This document shows positions 8,368 to 16,040 of a stretch of DNA of 22,490 nucleotides, piece by piece. The DNA comes from Bacteroidales bacterium (lineage in GTDB: Bacteria; Bacteroidota; Bacteroidia; Bacteroidales; UBA1556): positions 1 to 22,490 of the forward strand of contig JAGLDA010000125.1 of assembly GCA_023145955.1 (NCBI GenBank). Reading direction: 5' to 3'. Each line of letters opens with the position of its first letter. Within the stretch, counting starts at the first letter, position 1. The position numbers and the translations under genes are program-made. The notes under the pieces were generated by a model, which did not search any database, was not told the DNA's origin, and saw only the letters and a list, made by a program, of their open reading frames with translations.

Positions 8368-9066
8368 TCAATCCAAATAGAATTCCTTAGTTAAATCCTT
8401 AAATTGCTGACTATAACCACCTTCCTTTATCTTAAGAATAAAAGTTTCTAACTTTGGTGATACAACTATCTCTTTACTAAAACAAAGGATACTACGTTTA
8501 GCTTTAGCATTTATAGTATCGCTAATTATTAGCTCAGAGTAAAGAAAAAAACCACTTTTAAATGCTGCTTTAATAAAATCTTCGCGGAGCATAAACGGAT
8601 AAATAACTATAAGTTTACCTTCATCCTCAATAATCTCAAAAGCTCTATTACACAGTTTATCAGGAGTTAATATATTTGCAATACGTGCAGTTTTTCTGCT
8701 CCTTTCTATATTCGATTCCGAGGCAATATAGTAAGGTGGATTAGAGATTATTAGATTATATCTACTACTAAAGTCAAAATTCAGAAAATCGTCAAGAATT
8801 GGATTAATAGATTCCTTCCAAGGGCAATTATTTACATTATTCCTTAGATCAATATTTGCTGAACTATCAATTTCAATGGCATCAATTTCAATATTATTAA
8901 ACCTTTGAGCAAGCATTATGGACAAAACACCAGTGCCTGCGCCCAAATCCAATATCTTTTTACTACCAGCAATATCGGCCCATGCGCCAAGCAGCACAGA
9001 GTCAATACCCACCTTCATGGCAGAATTTTTATCTTGAATAGAAAATTGTTTGAAATCGAAAGGCAT
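8368..9066 (-). CDS. tRNA1(Val) (adenine(37)-N6)-methyltransferase, TrmN6/YfiC type
   Basis: A 232-residue soluble class I SAM-dependent methyltransferase. The opening FDFKQFSIQDKNSAMKVG and the following DSVLLGAWA are typical of the TrmN6 (YfiC) family. SAM motif I is ILDLGAGTGVLSIML (38-52). The catalytic motif is NPPY (109-112), expected for amino-group (N6-adenine) methylation. The length matches E. coli TrmN6 (about 245). The enzyme methylates A37 next to the anticodon of tRNA1(Val). It follows rimM by 46 bp on the same strand, a plausible translation-related operon. A related 50S or other tRNA adenine methyltransferase is possible, but the N-terminal motif favours TrmN6. Confidence 0.85.
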   Translation of the reverse strand: MPFDFKQFSIQDKNSAMKVGIDSVLLGAWADIAGSKKILDLGAGTGVLSIMLAQRFNNIEIDAIEIDSSANIDLRNNVNNCPWKESINPILDDFLNFDFSSRYNLIISNPPYYIASESNIERSRKTARIANILTPDKLCNRAFEIIEDEGKLIVIYPFMLREDFIKAAFKSGFFLYSELIISDTINAKAKRSILCFSKEIVVSPKLETFILKIKEGGYSQQFKDLTKEFYLD

Positions 9067-9112
9067 TGCTTTTCGTTGAATTATTAATATCTGCTATAGA
9101 GTTATACAAGGA

Positions 9113-9676
9113 TTAGTCAATATCATATTCGTCATCCTCATCGTCATCCTCCTCGTCTCTATATAATTCTAAAAGACCATCAGGAAAAATTACATGTATT
9201 TTTTTTTCTTTTCTATCAACCTTATCAATAAAATGGTCTACTATTGGAAGCAGTATTTCAGTATAATTATCTTTTATTTCGAATATTGGCTGAGCTGTGT
9301 CATCAATAATTCTTTCAATAACACCAACATAGCCATGCTCCTTATCCCAAATTTCGAACCCTATAACTTCATGAAAATAAAATTTATTTCCATCCAATTT
9401 TGGCAAGGTCTCAATTGGCAAATAAAGTGAGCTGTTTAGCAAATGTCTTGCATCAGCCTCAGTATCTATATCCATAAGTTTTACTGTAGCTGCATTAGAT
9501 TTAGAAAAGCTTATTTTCTCAATCATAAATGGAATTACATCACCTTTAATATCAATAAAAACAACATCAAGATTCTTATAGTCTGACACATCATCAACAT
9601 CAAAATAAAATACTACTTCACCTTTATAGCTATATAATTTGGTAATTTTTCCTAAATAATAGAATTCATCATTCAT
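9113..9676 (-). CDS. rimM: Ribosome maturation factor RimM
   Basis: A 187-residue protein that assists late assembly of the 30S subunit head by binding ribosomal protein S19. The N-terminal RimM barrel starts with YYLGKITKLYSYKGEVVFYFD, the family's typical glycine-containing start (G-x-I). The C-terminal PRC-barrel-like half contains KFYFHEVIGFEIWDKEHGYVG and ends in LLPIVDHFIDKVDRKEKKIHV followed by PDGLLELY, as in other RimMs. After this conserved end comes an unusually acidic tail of about 14 residues, mostly Asp and Glu. The gene lies 64 bp downstream of gcvT, with a hairpin terminator between them (9690-9728), and 46 bp upstream of the trmN6-like gene. I see no strong promoter in the gap before it, so it may depend partly on read-through from gcvT. 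Confidence 0.93.
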   Translation of the reverse strand: MNDEFYYLGKITKLYSYKGEVVFYFDVDDVSDYKNLDVVFIDIKGDVIPFMIEKISFSKSNAATVKLMDIDTEADARHLLNSSLYLPIETLPKLDGNKFYFHEVIGFEIWDKEHGYVGVIERIIDDTAQPIFEIKDNYTEILLPIVDHFIDKVDRKEKKIHVIFPDGLLELYRDEEDDDEDDEYDID

Positions 9677-9689
9677 AATTTTGGGGTAT

Positions 9690-9728
9690 AAAAAAGCCTG
9701 AAAAAGAAAAATATCTATTCCAGGCTTT
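9690..9728 (-). terminator. Rho-independent terminator after gcvT
   Basis: On the minus strand an 8-bp perfect stem AAAGCCTG/CAGGCTTT (9721-9728 with 9693-9700) encloses a 20-nt loop and runs into a short T tract. It begins 12 bp after the gcvT stop codon. The long loop suggests partial rather than complete termination before rimM. Confidence 0.65.
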
Positions 9729-9740
9729 ATAATATTATTA

Positions 9741-10829
9741 TTATCCTTTATAGAAAGGTGTTTTTACAACTTCAGCTTTTATAGTTTTCTTACGCACTTT
9801 AATATATATTTCTGATCCCATTTTATGAAATGGAGCATTAATATAAGCCATACCTATGCCTTGTTTCAGCATTGGCGACATGGTTCCAGAAGTTACTTCA
9901 CCAATTATATTTCCATCAGCATCACAAACCTCATAACCATGTCTTGGAACACCTTTTTCCAACATAATAAATCCTTTCAAGCGCTTCTGAATTGGATTAG
10001 CCTTAATTTCTTCATGATAAGCTCTATTTACAAAGTTATTTCCATCTACAAATTTTGTAATCCAAGCTAAGCTAGCTTCAATTGGCGATGTAACATCATT
10101 TATATCATTACCATACAAGCAGAATCCACTTTCTAAACGTAGCGTATCTCTAGCCCCAAGACCTATTGGCTTAATCTCAAACTCCTTACCTGCTTCAAAT
10201 ATTGCATCAAATATTTCCGCACCAACAGCATTAGGAATATATATTTCGCATCCACCAGAGCCAGTATAACCAGTTGTAGAGAATAATACATTCTCAATTC
10301 CGGCAAGAGTCAAAACTTTAAAAGTATAATACTCCATATCCTCAACAGAGGCGTCGGTTAGCTTTTGCATAATCTTTAAAGCCAATGGCCCTTGAATAGC
10401 TAGTTGGGCAGTATCATCAGAAGCATTGCTAAGATCAGCACCCATAGTATTTTGTTCATTACACCAAGCCCAATCTTTTTCAATATTTGAGGCATTAACT
10501 ACTAAAAGATACTCTTCTTTACTAAATTCATATACTAATAAGTCATCTACAATTCCTCCATCATTATTAGGAAAGCAAGAATATTGAACCTTACCACTAG
10601 ATAAATCTCCAACATTATTGGACGTTACTTTTTGAACAAATTCGTAAGCCTTTGGCCCACGAACCCAAAACTCGCCCATATGCGACACATCAAATACACC
10701 AGCTCCTTTACGAACCGTTTCGTGCTCAATATTAATCCCTGCAAACTGCACAGGCATATTATGACCTGCAAATTCCACCATTTTGCCACCCATAGCAATA
10801 TGTTTTTCTGTAAACGCTGTATGCTTCAT
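9741..10829 (-). CDS. gcvT: Glycine cleavage system aminomethyltransferase (T protein)
   Basis: A 362-residue cytoplasmic enzyme. It transfers the methylene carbon from the aminomethyl group on lipoyl-H protein to tetrahydrofolate, releasing ammonia. The family pattern is complete: N-terminal MPVQFAGINIEHETVR, then GVFDVSHMGEFWVRGP. GGIVDDLLVY (91-100) holds the conserved acidic folate-site residues. Later come ATTGYTGSGGCEIYIP-like residues in the middle, RDTLRLESGFCLYGNDI, and the C-terminal GEVTSGTMSPMLKQGIGMAY. The length is normal. It is the first gene after a divergent promoter region and is followed by a terminator; gcvH and gcvP are not in the window. It links to glyA, which makes glycine and methylene-THF about 6 kb away. 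Confidence 0.97.
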   Translation of the reverse strand: MKHTAFTEKHIAMGGKMVEFAGHNMPVQFAGINIEHETVRKGAGVFDVSHMGEFWVRGPKAYEFVQKVTSNNVGDLSSGKVQYSCFPNNDGGIVDDLLVYEFSKEEYLLVVNASNIEKDWAWCNEQNTMGADLSNASDDTAQLAIQGPLALKIMQKLTDASVEDMEYYTFKVLTLAGIENVLFSTTGYTGSGGCEIYIPNAVGAEIFDAIFEAGKEFEIKPIGLGARDTLRLESGFCLYGNDINDVTSPIEASLAWITKFVDGNNFVNRAYHEEIKANPIQKRLKGFIMLEKGVPRHGYEVCDADGNIIGEVTSGTMSPMLKQGIGMAYINAPFHKMGSEIYIKVRKKTIKAEVVKTPFYKG

Positions 10830-10908
10830 ATCTTGTTAATTTTTTATATTTTATAACCTAATTTTATTTTTTAAGTTATTTCATTGTAGTACGTTTTTAT
10901 ACAAGCAG

Positions 10909-10916
10909 CAAAGGTA
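10909..10916 (-). promoter_or_regulatory. Bacteroidota -7 promoter element for gcvT
   Basis: The minus strand reads TACCTTTG followed by C, an exact TAnnTTTG match about 80 bp upstream of the gcvT start. It lies in the 210-bp region shared with the divergent sugar dehydratase gene, whose own -7 box is at 11000-11007. The predicted leader is about 74 nt. No clear -33 element. Confidence 0.55.
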
Positions 10917-10999
10917 CTTATTTTGAGGTAAAACATAAGTAACAAAAAACATTTTTTAAAAGGAGGTTTATCAATATCTAAACCCTTAATTATTTTCCG

Positions 11000-11007
11000 T
11001 AAATTTG
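11000..11007 (+). promoter_or_regulatory. Bacteroidota -7 promoter element for the nucleotide-sugar dehydratase gene
   Basis: TAAATTTG followed by C is an exact TAnnTTTG match. Its end is 32 bp before the ATG at 11040, giving a leader of about 27 nt. The gene and the M64 gene behind it may form one transcript from here. Confidence 0.6.
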
Positions 11008-11039
11008 CACTTGCTATAAAGCAAAATAATAATAACACA

Positions 11040-12920
11040 ATGGAAGATACTTCAAGAGCCGCTCCCAGAGCGGTAATACTTATTATAGATGTTGCAATGA
11101 TATTTTTCTCAACGATGATTGCATATCTTTTAAGATTCAATTTTAATATTCCTGCCGACCAGATGGAATTAATACCTTTAGCGGTAACTATCTTTCTAGT
11201 GGTAAGGGTAGCGAGTTTTGCTATTGCAAAAACATTTACAGGAATAATCCAATACACAGAGACGCAAGATGTTATGCGTATTCTTTCTACACTATTGGTA
11301 GGCACTCTAATTATTTCTATTATTGATTATGTTTATTATTTTACTTATGATAGTATTCTAATTCCAAGGGCAATTCTAATTATAGAATTCATCTCCTCTT
11401 CTATCGGGCTAATTTCATTTCGTTTGTTAATAAAAACGACTTATTCAGAATTTAAATCTCCTAGAATGAATGGTGGAAATGGTAAGAAAGTTAACATAAT
11501 TATATTTGGAGCTGGTGAAGGTGGGATTTTTACATATAATGCTCTAAAGCAAAGCTATGGCGATACTGTAGATGTTAAAGCTTTTATTGATGATTCCTCA
11601 TCAAAGCAAGGAAGAAAGCTTATGGGAGTAAAAGTTTATAAACCTTTTGCCCTTGAAGACCTTTTGGAAGAAAGCCATATTGATAAGCTCATTATATCAG
11701 CACAAACGGTAAGTGTGGAGCGTAAGAATTTACTTGCTGAAATTTGTTTGAAGCATAAAACAAAAATCCAGTATGTACCACCGGTAAGCAATTGGATTAA
11801 TGGAGAACTTAGTACTAATCAGATAAAGGACATTAATATTCTTGAACTTCTCGAAAGAAGTGAAATAAATTTAGATAGACGAGCTATTTCAAAAGAATTA
11901 AACGATAAGGTTATATGGATTACTGGCGGCGCTGGCTCCATTGGTAGTGAAATAATACGTCAGGTTTCTAAATTCAAACCTAGAATGATAGTAGTAATAG
12001 ATGCTGCAGAAACTCCTATGTACCATATTGAGCTCGAATTGCAATCGCACATCACTAATAATATTGAGTTTATGATAGGCGATGTAAGAAGTAGGGCTAG
12101 AATGAAGAAAGCCTTTAAACACTATTCGCCAGATATAATATACCATGCGGCAGCATATAAGCACGTGCCTTTGATGGAAAGCAACCCCAGCGAGGCAATT
12201 ATGACAAACGTGAAAGGAACAAGGGTATTAGCTGATTTAGCTAATGAGTTTGGGGTGGAGAAGTTTATAATGATTTCTACAGATAAGGCTGTAAACCCAA
12301 CTAATGTAATGGGAGCCTCCAAACGTATAGCCGAAACCTATGTACAAGCTTTGAACGAAAAATCTAAAACAAAATATATAACTACACGTTTTGGAAATGT
12401 ATTAGGTAGCAATGGATCTGTTATCCCACTTTTTACCAAACAAATAAGAGAAGGTGGCCCATTAACCATTACTCATCCTGATATTACAAGATATTTCATG
12501 ACTATTCCTGAAGCCTGTCAGCTTGTGTTAGAGGCTGGTAATAAGGGACATGGTGGCGAAATATTTGTATTTAATATGGGAGAATCTGTAAAGATTCTTG
12601 ACCTGGCAAAAAAGATGATAAAACTATCAGGGCTTGAAGTTGGCAAGGATATCCAAATTATTTTTACCGGATTGCGACCTGGGGAGAAGCTTTATGAAGA
12701 ATTGCTAGCTACAGAAGAGAATACTTTACCAACAGATCATGAGAAAATAATGATTGCTGAGGTTAGAGCTTATGATTACGATAAAATAAATGGTGAGATT
12801 CAAAATTTAATTAATCTATTTGATACACAGAATAATCTTGAAATCGTAAAAGAAATGAAAGCAATTGTTCCTGAATTTAAAAGTAAAAATTCTGTTTATG
12901 AAGGTTTAGACAATCACTAG
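11040..12920 (+). CDS. Membrane-anchored nucleotide-sugar 4,6-dehydratase, WbpM/PglF/CapD (FlaA1) family
   Basis: A 626-residue inner-membrane enzyme. Four N-terminal membrane segments (about 11-32, 45-63, 82-101, 108-131) are followed by a first Rossmann-like domain with IIIFGAGEGG (about 153-162). The catalytic SDR domain starts at VIWITGGAGSIGSE (291-304, NAD-binding TGGAGSIG). The active-site pattern is that of the FlaA1/WbpM group: STDKAVNPTNVMGASKR, with Ser413, Met424 in place of the usual Tyr, and Lys428. The C-terminal FTGLRPGEKLYEELL is also typical. These enzymes convert UDP-GlcNAc to a 4-keto-6-deoxy sugar, the first step toward bacillosamine-, fucosamine- or quinovosamine-type sugars of LPS, capsule or glycoproteins. 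The length fits WbpM (about 660) and PglF (about 590). No sugar aminotransferase or glycosyltransferase gene lies beside it, so the final product cannot be read from context. Confidence 0.92.
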   Translation: MEDTSRAAPRAVILIIDVAMIFFSTMIAYLLRFNFNIPADQMELIPLAVTIFLVVRVASFAIAKTFTGIIQYTETQDVMRILSTLLVGTLIISIIDYVYYFTYDSILIPRAILIIEFISSSIGLISFRLLIKTTYSEFKSPRMNGGNGKKVNIIIFGAGEGGIFTYNALKQSYGDTVDVKAFIDDSSSKQGRKLMGVKVYKPFALEDLLEESHIDKLIISAQTVSVERKNLLAEICLKHKTKIQYVPPVSNWINGELSTNQIKDINILELLERSEINLDRRAISKELNDKVIWITGGAGSIGSEIIRQVSKFKPRMIVVIDAAETPMYHIELELQSHITNNIEFMIGDVRSRARMKKAFKHYSPDIIYHAAAYKHVPLMESNPSEAIMTNVKGTRVLADLANEFGVEKFIMISTDKAVNPTNVMGASKRIAETYVQALNEKSKTKYITTRFGNVLGSNGSVIPLFTKQIREGGPLTITHPDITRYFMTIPEACQLVLEAGNKGHGGEIFVFNMGESVKILDLAKKMIKLSGLEVGKDIQIIFTGLRPGEKLYEELLATEENTLPTDHEKIMIAEVRAYDYDKINGEIQNLINLFDTQNNLEIVKEMKAIVPEFKSKNSVYEGLDNH

Positions 12921-12950
12921 AAACACTAACTTTTTTTATCATATTAACAC

Positions 12951-14222
12951 ATGAAAATTATTGCCATAATTATTATTACTATTCTATCATTAAATATTAA
13001 TGCTCAGGATTTTACTTCGACATTCGAAAAAGGGTCATTACGCATTGATTATATCCACTCTGCTACTCACAATGATGAAATAATATCACTTGATGAATTT
13101 TATCATGAACCATTTTGGGGAGGTTCGGAGGTAAATTTAATAGATACTTTTAATTATGGCTATTATAAATTTGAAATGACTGATAGTTTAAGTGGTAAAC
13201 TATTATACTCTCGTGGTTATTCTACTCTCTGTGCTGAGTGGACTCATACTCCTGAAGCTATAAGCAATTGGAGAAGTTTTTCAGAGAGCATTATTATGCC
13301 TTTTCCTAGAAAAAGCGTTATTGTAAATATTTATAAAAGGAATAAAAAGCAAGATTGGGTAAAACTAAGCAGTATATTGGTAAACCCTAATAACTATATG
13401 ATTAACCCTATTCAAAAAACGAAAATAAAAGCTTTCAAGATACATGATAGTGGTTCCCCTTCTAAGAAGTTGGACATTGTAATTCTTGCTGAGGGTTATA
13501 CTGAAATGGAGATGCAAAAATTCATGAAAGATGCACAGAGGTTTACTGATACTTTATTATCTTGGTCACCTTTCAATAGTCATAGTCATAATATAAATGT
13601 ATGGGCTGTTCCCACAGTTTCTAAAGAATCAGGTACTGATATTCCTGGAGATGGTATCTATAAGAATACATATTTCGATAGCCATTTTTACACTTTTAAT
13701 GTAGAGCGGTATATTAATACTGTAAAGAATGTAACCATACGAGATGCCGCTGCAAATGCACCATATGATCAAATTTACATTTTGGTAAATACTGATAAAT
13801 ATGGTGGTGCAGGTATTTATAATTTTTACTCTATCTGCACAGCTGATGATCCATATTCAGGCTTTGTTTTTTGTCATGAATTTGGGCATGCTTTTGCTGG
13901 CCTTGCTGATGAATACTATTCTTCAGGTGTTTCCGGCGAAAACTATTACGACCTAAGCAAAGAACCTTGGGAACCTAATATTACAACATTAGTAAATTTT
14001 GATAGTAAATGGAAAAGCAGCATTAATAAGAACACCAAAATACCTACAGAAATAGATCCTAATGGTGAAAATCCACTTGGCGCATACGAAGGTGGAGGAT
14101 ATGTGGAGAAAGGCGTATATCGCCCACAAGTAGACTGCTCTATGAAATCAATATTACATGATGAATTTTGTCCTGTATGTACTAAAGCTATTGAAGAATT
14201 ATTAAATTATTATTCGAAATAG
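12951..14222 (+). CDS. Secreted metallopeptidase, M64 (IgA peptidase) family
   Basis: A 423-residue protein with a Sec signal peptide (MKIIAIIIITILSLNINAQ, cleavage about residue 19). The region to about residue 165 fits the M64 N-terminal beta domain. The peptidase domain follows, starting around KLDIVILAEGYTEMEMQKF (about 174-192). Zinc-binding HEFGH is at 309-313, and a nearby LADEYY (318-323) may give the third ligand. The C-terminal CSMKSILHDEFCPVC resembles the cysteine-rich end seen in M64 proteins. M64 was founded on an IgA-cleaving peptidase of Clostridium ramosum, but most bacterial members have unknown substrates, so IgA cleavage should not be assumed. There is no T9SS sorting domain or lipobox, so a periplasmic or Sec-exported product is likely. 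It begins 30 bp after the dehydratase stop codon, with no clear promoter, and is probably co-transcribed. Confidence 0.88.
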   Translation: MKIIAIIIITILSLNINAQDFTSTFEKGSLRIDYIHSATHNDEIISLDEFYHEPFWGGSEVNLIDTFNYGYYKFEMTDSLSGKLLYSRGYSTLCAEWTHTPEAISNWRSFSESIIMPFPRKSVIVNIYKRNKKQDWVKLSSILVNPNNYMINPIQKTKIKAFKIHDSGSPSKKLDIVILAEGYTEMEMQKFMKDAQRFTDTLLSWSPFNSHSHNINVWAVPTVSKESGTDIPGDGIYKNTYFDSHFYTFNVERYINTVKNVTIRDAAANAPYDQIYILVNTDKYGGAGIYNFYSICTADDPYSGFVFCHEFGHAFAGLADEYYSSGVSGENYYDLSKEPWEPNITTLVNFDSKWKSSINKNTKIPTEIDPNGENPLGAYEGGGYVEKGVYRPQVDCSMKSILHDEFCPVCTKAIEELLNYYSK

Positions 14223-14264
14223 TAGGTTTTTTTTACTCTATAGTAGCTGAGCTAGTTACCTACT
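14221..14264. terminator. Possible bidirectional hairpin between convergent genes
   Basis: AGTAGGT (14221-14227) pairs with ACCTACT (14258-14264). A T run lies just inside the left arm and another just outside the right arm. The stem overlaps the stop codons of both the M64 gene and the TPR gene. At 7 bp with a 30-nt loop that holds a small inner stem (TAGC-tga-GCTA), it is a weak terminator candidate, but no other signal lies between the two genes. Confidence 0.45.
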
Positions 14265-15666
14265 TTTTTAGACCAAGCAATTCGCGCACTTCTTCATTAT
14301 TCATAAGGTTAGTAATGCCATTTAGCAATTCTAAACATCCTTCCTTACTACTATTACAAGCCACCGATATATAGTTTAAAGTCATGTTTATATCGCCCAT
14401 TTCATAATAAAATTCTGCTAAACGAATATAGTTCCTATAATTAATTTTTGAGAACTCCACACCTTTATCCAAAATGGCAAATGCGTTATCTCTATCGCCC
14501 ATATTCCAATAAATTCCTGCCAAATCAAAATATATTTCCTTATTATCAGGGTCAATATCTACAATTTCTAAATAAACTTCAATGGCCATTTTATAATCCT
14601 CCATTTCAGCATAAATATCTCCATAAATATACTTATAATCAAGATTATCAGGTGCAATACTCAAAGCCTGCTTGATCATAGGCAATGCTTTGGAATAATT
14701 TTCAATATTAAAATATAATAATGCTATATTCACATATGCTTCTGGCAATTTATCATTTAATTCTATTGCCTTAAAGTAATGCTTTATAGCTGCATCCTTA
14801 TTAGTAAGATTTTCGTAACACTGCCCAATATACATATGAGTAGTACTGTCAGGCTCTTCGTAGACAAAAGTTTCTTCAAAATTTTCAATAGCTTTTTTAA
14901 ATTCTCCCAAATTAATTAGAGCATTTGCTTTATTGAAATAGGCACTACTAAACTCCTCATCAATAGCAAGGGTATAATCATAAGCTTCCATTGCTTTTTC
15001 ATACAATTGCATATTGCTATATGTTATACCAAGGTTAAACCATGCAATTTGGGAGTATGGATGCTCATCAATAAAACCACTAAAGAATTTAAGACTCTCA
15101 TCCATATTTTTGCTCAATTCATAGCAAAATAATATCTCATATAAGGCCCCTTCGTCTTCACTATCTTCAATAAGCACTTTCTTAAGATAGCTTATTGCCT
15201 TATCATATTCATGCAAATTTTCATATTCATAGGCAATATTCATATATACATCCTTAATTTCTGATGTAATATCAAGTGTTTGTTTATGAATTTTTATGGA
15301 CAACTTATGTTTACCCATATTACCATATGCAAAGGCTAGCGTTTGCAACACCATATAGTTTTGTGGCTCAAGCTGCAGAATATCTTGTAGAATATATATA
15401 GCTCCTTCAAAACGTTTTGACGACACCAAGCGCTGTGCCTCTTTAAGCTTAAAAACTATATGATTAGGATGAATATTTACCGCTATTTGTAATGCTAGAT
15501 GCAACTTCTTGCTATCATGTACAATGTCATAATAATCAATAATCTCCTCAAATTCTTCCACATCAAAATAAGCAGAATCGGTATCCTGAATTGAAGCTTC
15601 AAAACGCTCAACCAATCTATTTACATCCTCTTGTGAAAAATTATTAAACTCCTCTTCCATATACAT
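14260..15666 (-). CDS. Tetratricopeptide (TPR) repeat protein, cytoplasmic
   Basis: A 468-residue acidic protein built almost entirely of TPR units, roughly eleven or twelve from about residue 35 to 445. Clear examples are AWFNLGITYSNMQLYEKAMEAYDYTLAID, EAYVNIALLYFNIENYSKALPMI and EIYFDLAGIYWNMGDRDNAFAIL, with the spaced W/Y-L-G-Y-A pattern. No signal peptide or membrane segment is visible, so it should act in the cytoplasm as a binding scaffold; the partner is unknown. Two in-frame ATGs (15666 and 15660) are possible starts. The -7 box at 15681-15688 would place the transcript start about 9 nt before the first and 15 nt before the second, which slightly favours MEEEF at 15660. It is convergent with the M64 gene and stands alone as a transcription unit. 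TPR proteins of this kind are common in Bacteroidota. Confidence 0.88.
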   Translation of the reverse strand: MYMEEEFNNFSQEDVNRLVERFEASIQDTDSAYFDVEEFEEIIDYYDIVHDSKKLHLALQIAVNIHPNHIVFKLKEAQRLVSSKRFEGAIYILQDILQLEPQNYMVLQTLAFAYGNMGKHKLSIKIHKQTLDITSEIKDVYMNIAYEYENLHEYDKAISYLKKVLIEDSEDEGALYEILFCYELSKNMDESLKFFSGFIDEHPYSQIAWFNLGITYSNMQLYEKAMEAYDYTLAIDEEFSSAYFNKANALINLGEFKKAIENFEETFVYEEPDSTTHMYIGQCYENLTNKDAAIKHYFKAIELNDKLPEAYVNIALLYFNIENYSKALPMIKQALSIAPDNLDYKYIYGDIYAEMEDYKMAIEVYLEIVDIDPDNKEIYFDLAGIYWNMGDRDNAFAILDKGVEFSKINYRNYIRLAEFYYEMGDINMTLNYISVACNSSKEGCLELLNGITNLMNNEEVRELLGLKK

Positions 15667-15680
15667 TTATTATTATAGTA

Positions 15681-15688
15681 CAAAAGTA
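15681..15688 (-). promoter_or_regulatory. Bacteroidota -7 promoter element for the TPR gene
   Basis: The minus strand reads TACTTTTG, an exact TAnnTTTG match 14 bp upstream of the first ATG, which gives a very short leader. It is followed by T rather than the C seen at most other boxes in the window. Confidence 0.5.
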
Positions 15689-15941
15689 AGACAAAACTCA
15701 CAGTTAATCCTATTTCTAATCCACTATTTGTTCACATTTGATATCTAATAATATTCAAAATTAATATATATAATAAAAAACTATTATCGACAATATCACC
15801 CTACATATTAACAATTGAATGTCTGATACTTATATTGATATTTCAATTTCTGTATTATATATTATAATAACTATAGATAGAGAATGCCAAATTAAATTTT
15901 ATAAGCAAAACATAAGGATTGGCTCAATTTATATTAAGCAA

Positions 15942-15949
15942 TAAATTTG
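15942..15949 (+). promoter_or_regulatory. Distal -7 promoter element for the outer-membrane barrel gene
   Basis: TAAATTTG followed by C is an exact TAnnTTTG match. Nineteen bases upstream lies TTGG (15919-15922), close to the TTTG -33 consensus. This is the only box in the window where I see both halves. Its leader to the ATG at 16041 would be about 85 nt. Confidence 0.5.
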
Positions 15950-15997
15950 CATGAAATACTTTTGAGCATTTTTTAAAAGCACTTTCCTTTTTTACAT

Positions 15998-16005
15998 TAT
16001 CTTTG
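15998..16005 (+). promoter_or_regulatory. Proximal -7 promoter element for the outer-membrane barrel gene
   Basis: TATCTTTG followed by C is an exact TAnnTTTG match 35 bp before the ATG at 16041. It lies 56 bp downstream of the distal box, so the gene may have two start sites or only one of these may be used. No -33 element is visible here. Confidence 0.5.
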
Positions 16006-16040
16006 CTCAAATAAATATCAATAACTTAAATATTAATTAC

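Larger units (their letters stand above)
15667..16040. other. Divergent intergenic region between TPR gene and outer-membrane barrel gene
   Basis: A 374-bp very AT-rich gap with no convincing ORF. It holds one -7 box for the TPR gene (15681-15688, minus) and two for the barrel gene (15942-15949 and 15998-16005, plus). A five-codon ATG-to-stop frame (MKYF) at 15951-15965 lies just behind the first plus-strand box and is probably chance. Confidence 0.6.

Noticed and set aside
10961..10966. AGGAGG, a perfect Shine-Dalgarno-like sequence
   Set aside because: No start codon follows at a usable distance on the plus strand, and genes in this window do not use Shine-Dalgarno sites. It is probably chance.
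10871..11305. A 144-codon open frame on the minus strand across the gcvT/dehydratase gap
   Set aside because: It runs antisense through the start of the well-supported dehydratase gene and through both divergent promoters, and has no recognisable protein features.
12951..14222. M64 peptidase as an immunoglobulin A protease and virulence factor
   Set aside because: The family name comes from one founder enzyme. Nothing in the sequence or context shows IgA as substrate or a host association.
15951..15965. Five-codon frame (MKYF plus stop) as a leader peptide for the barrel gene
   Set aside because: It lies so close to the distal -7 box that the transcript would probably start at or inside it, and there is no attenuator structure tied to it.
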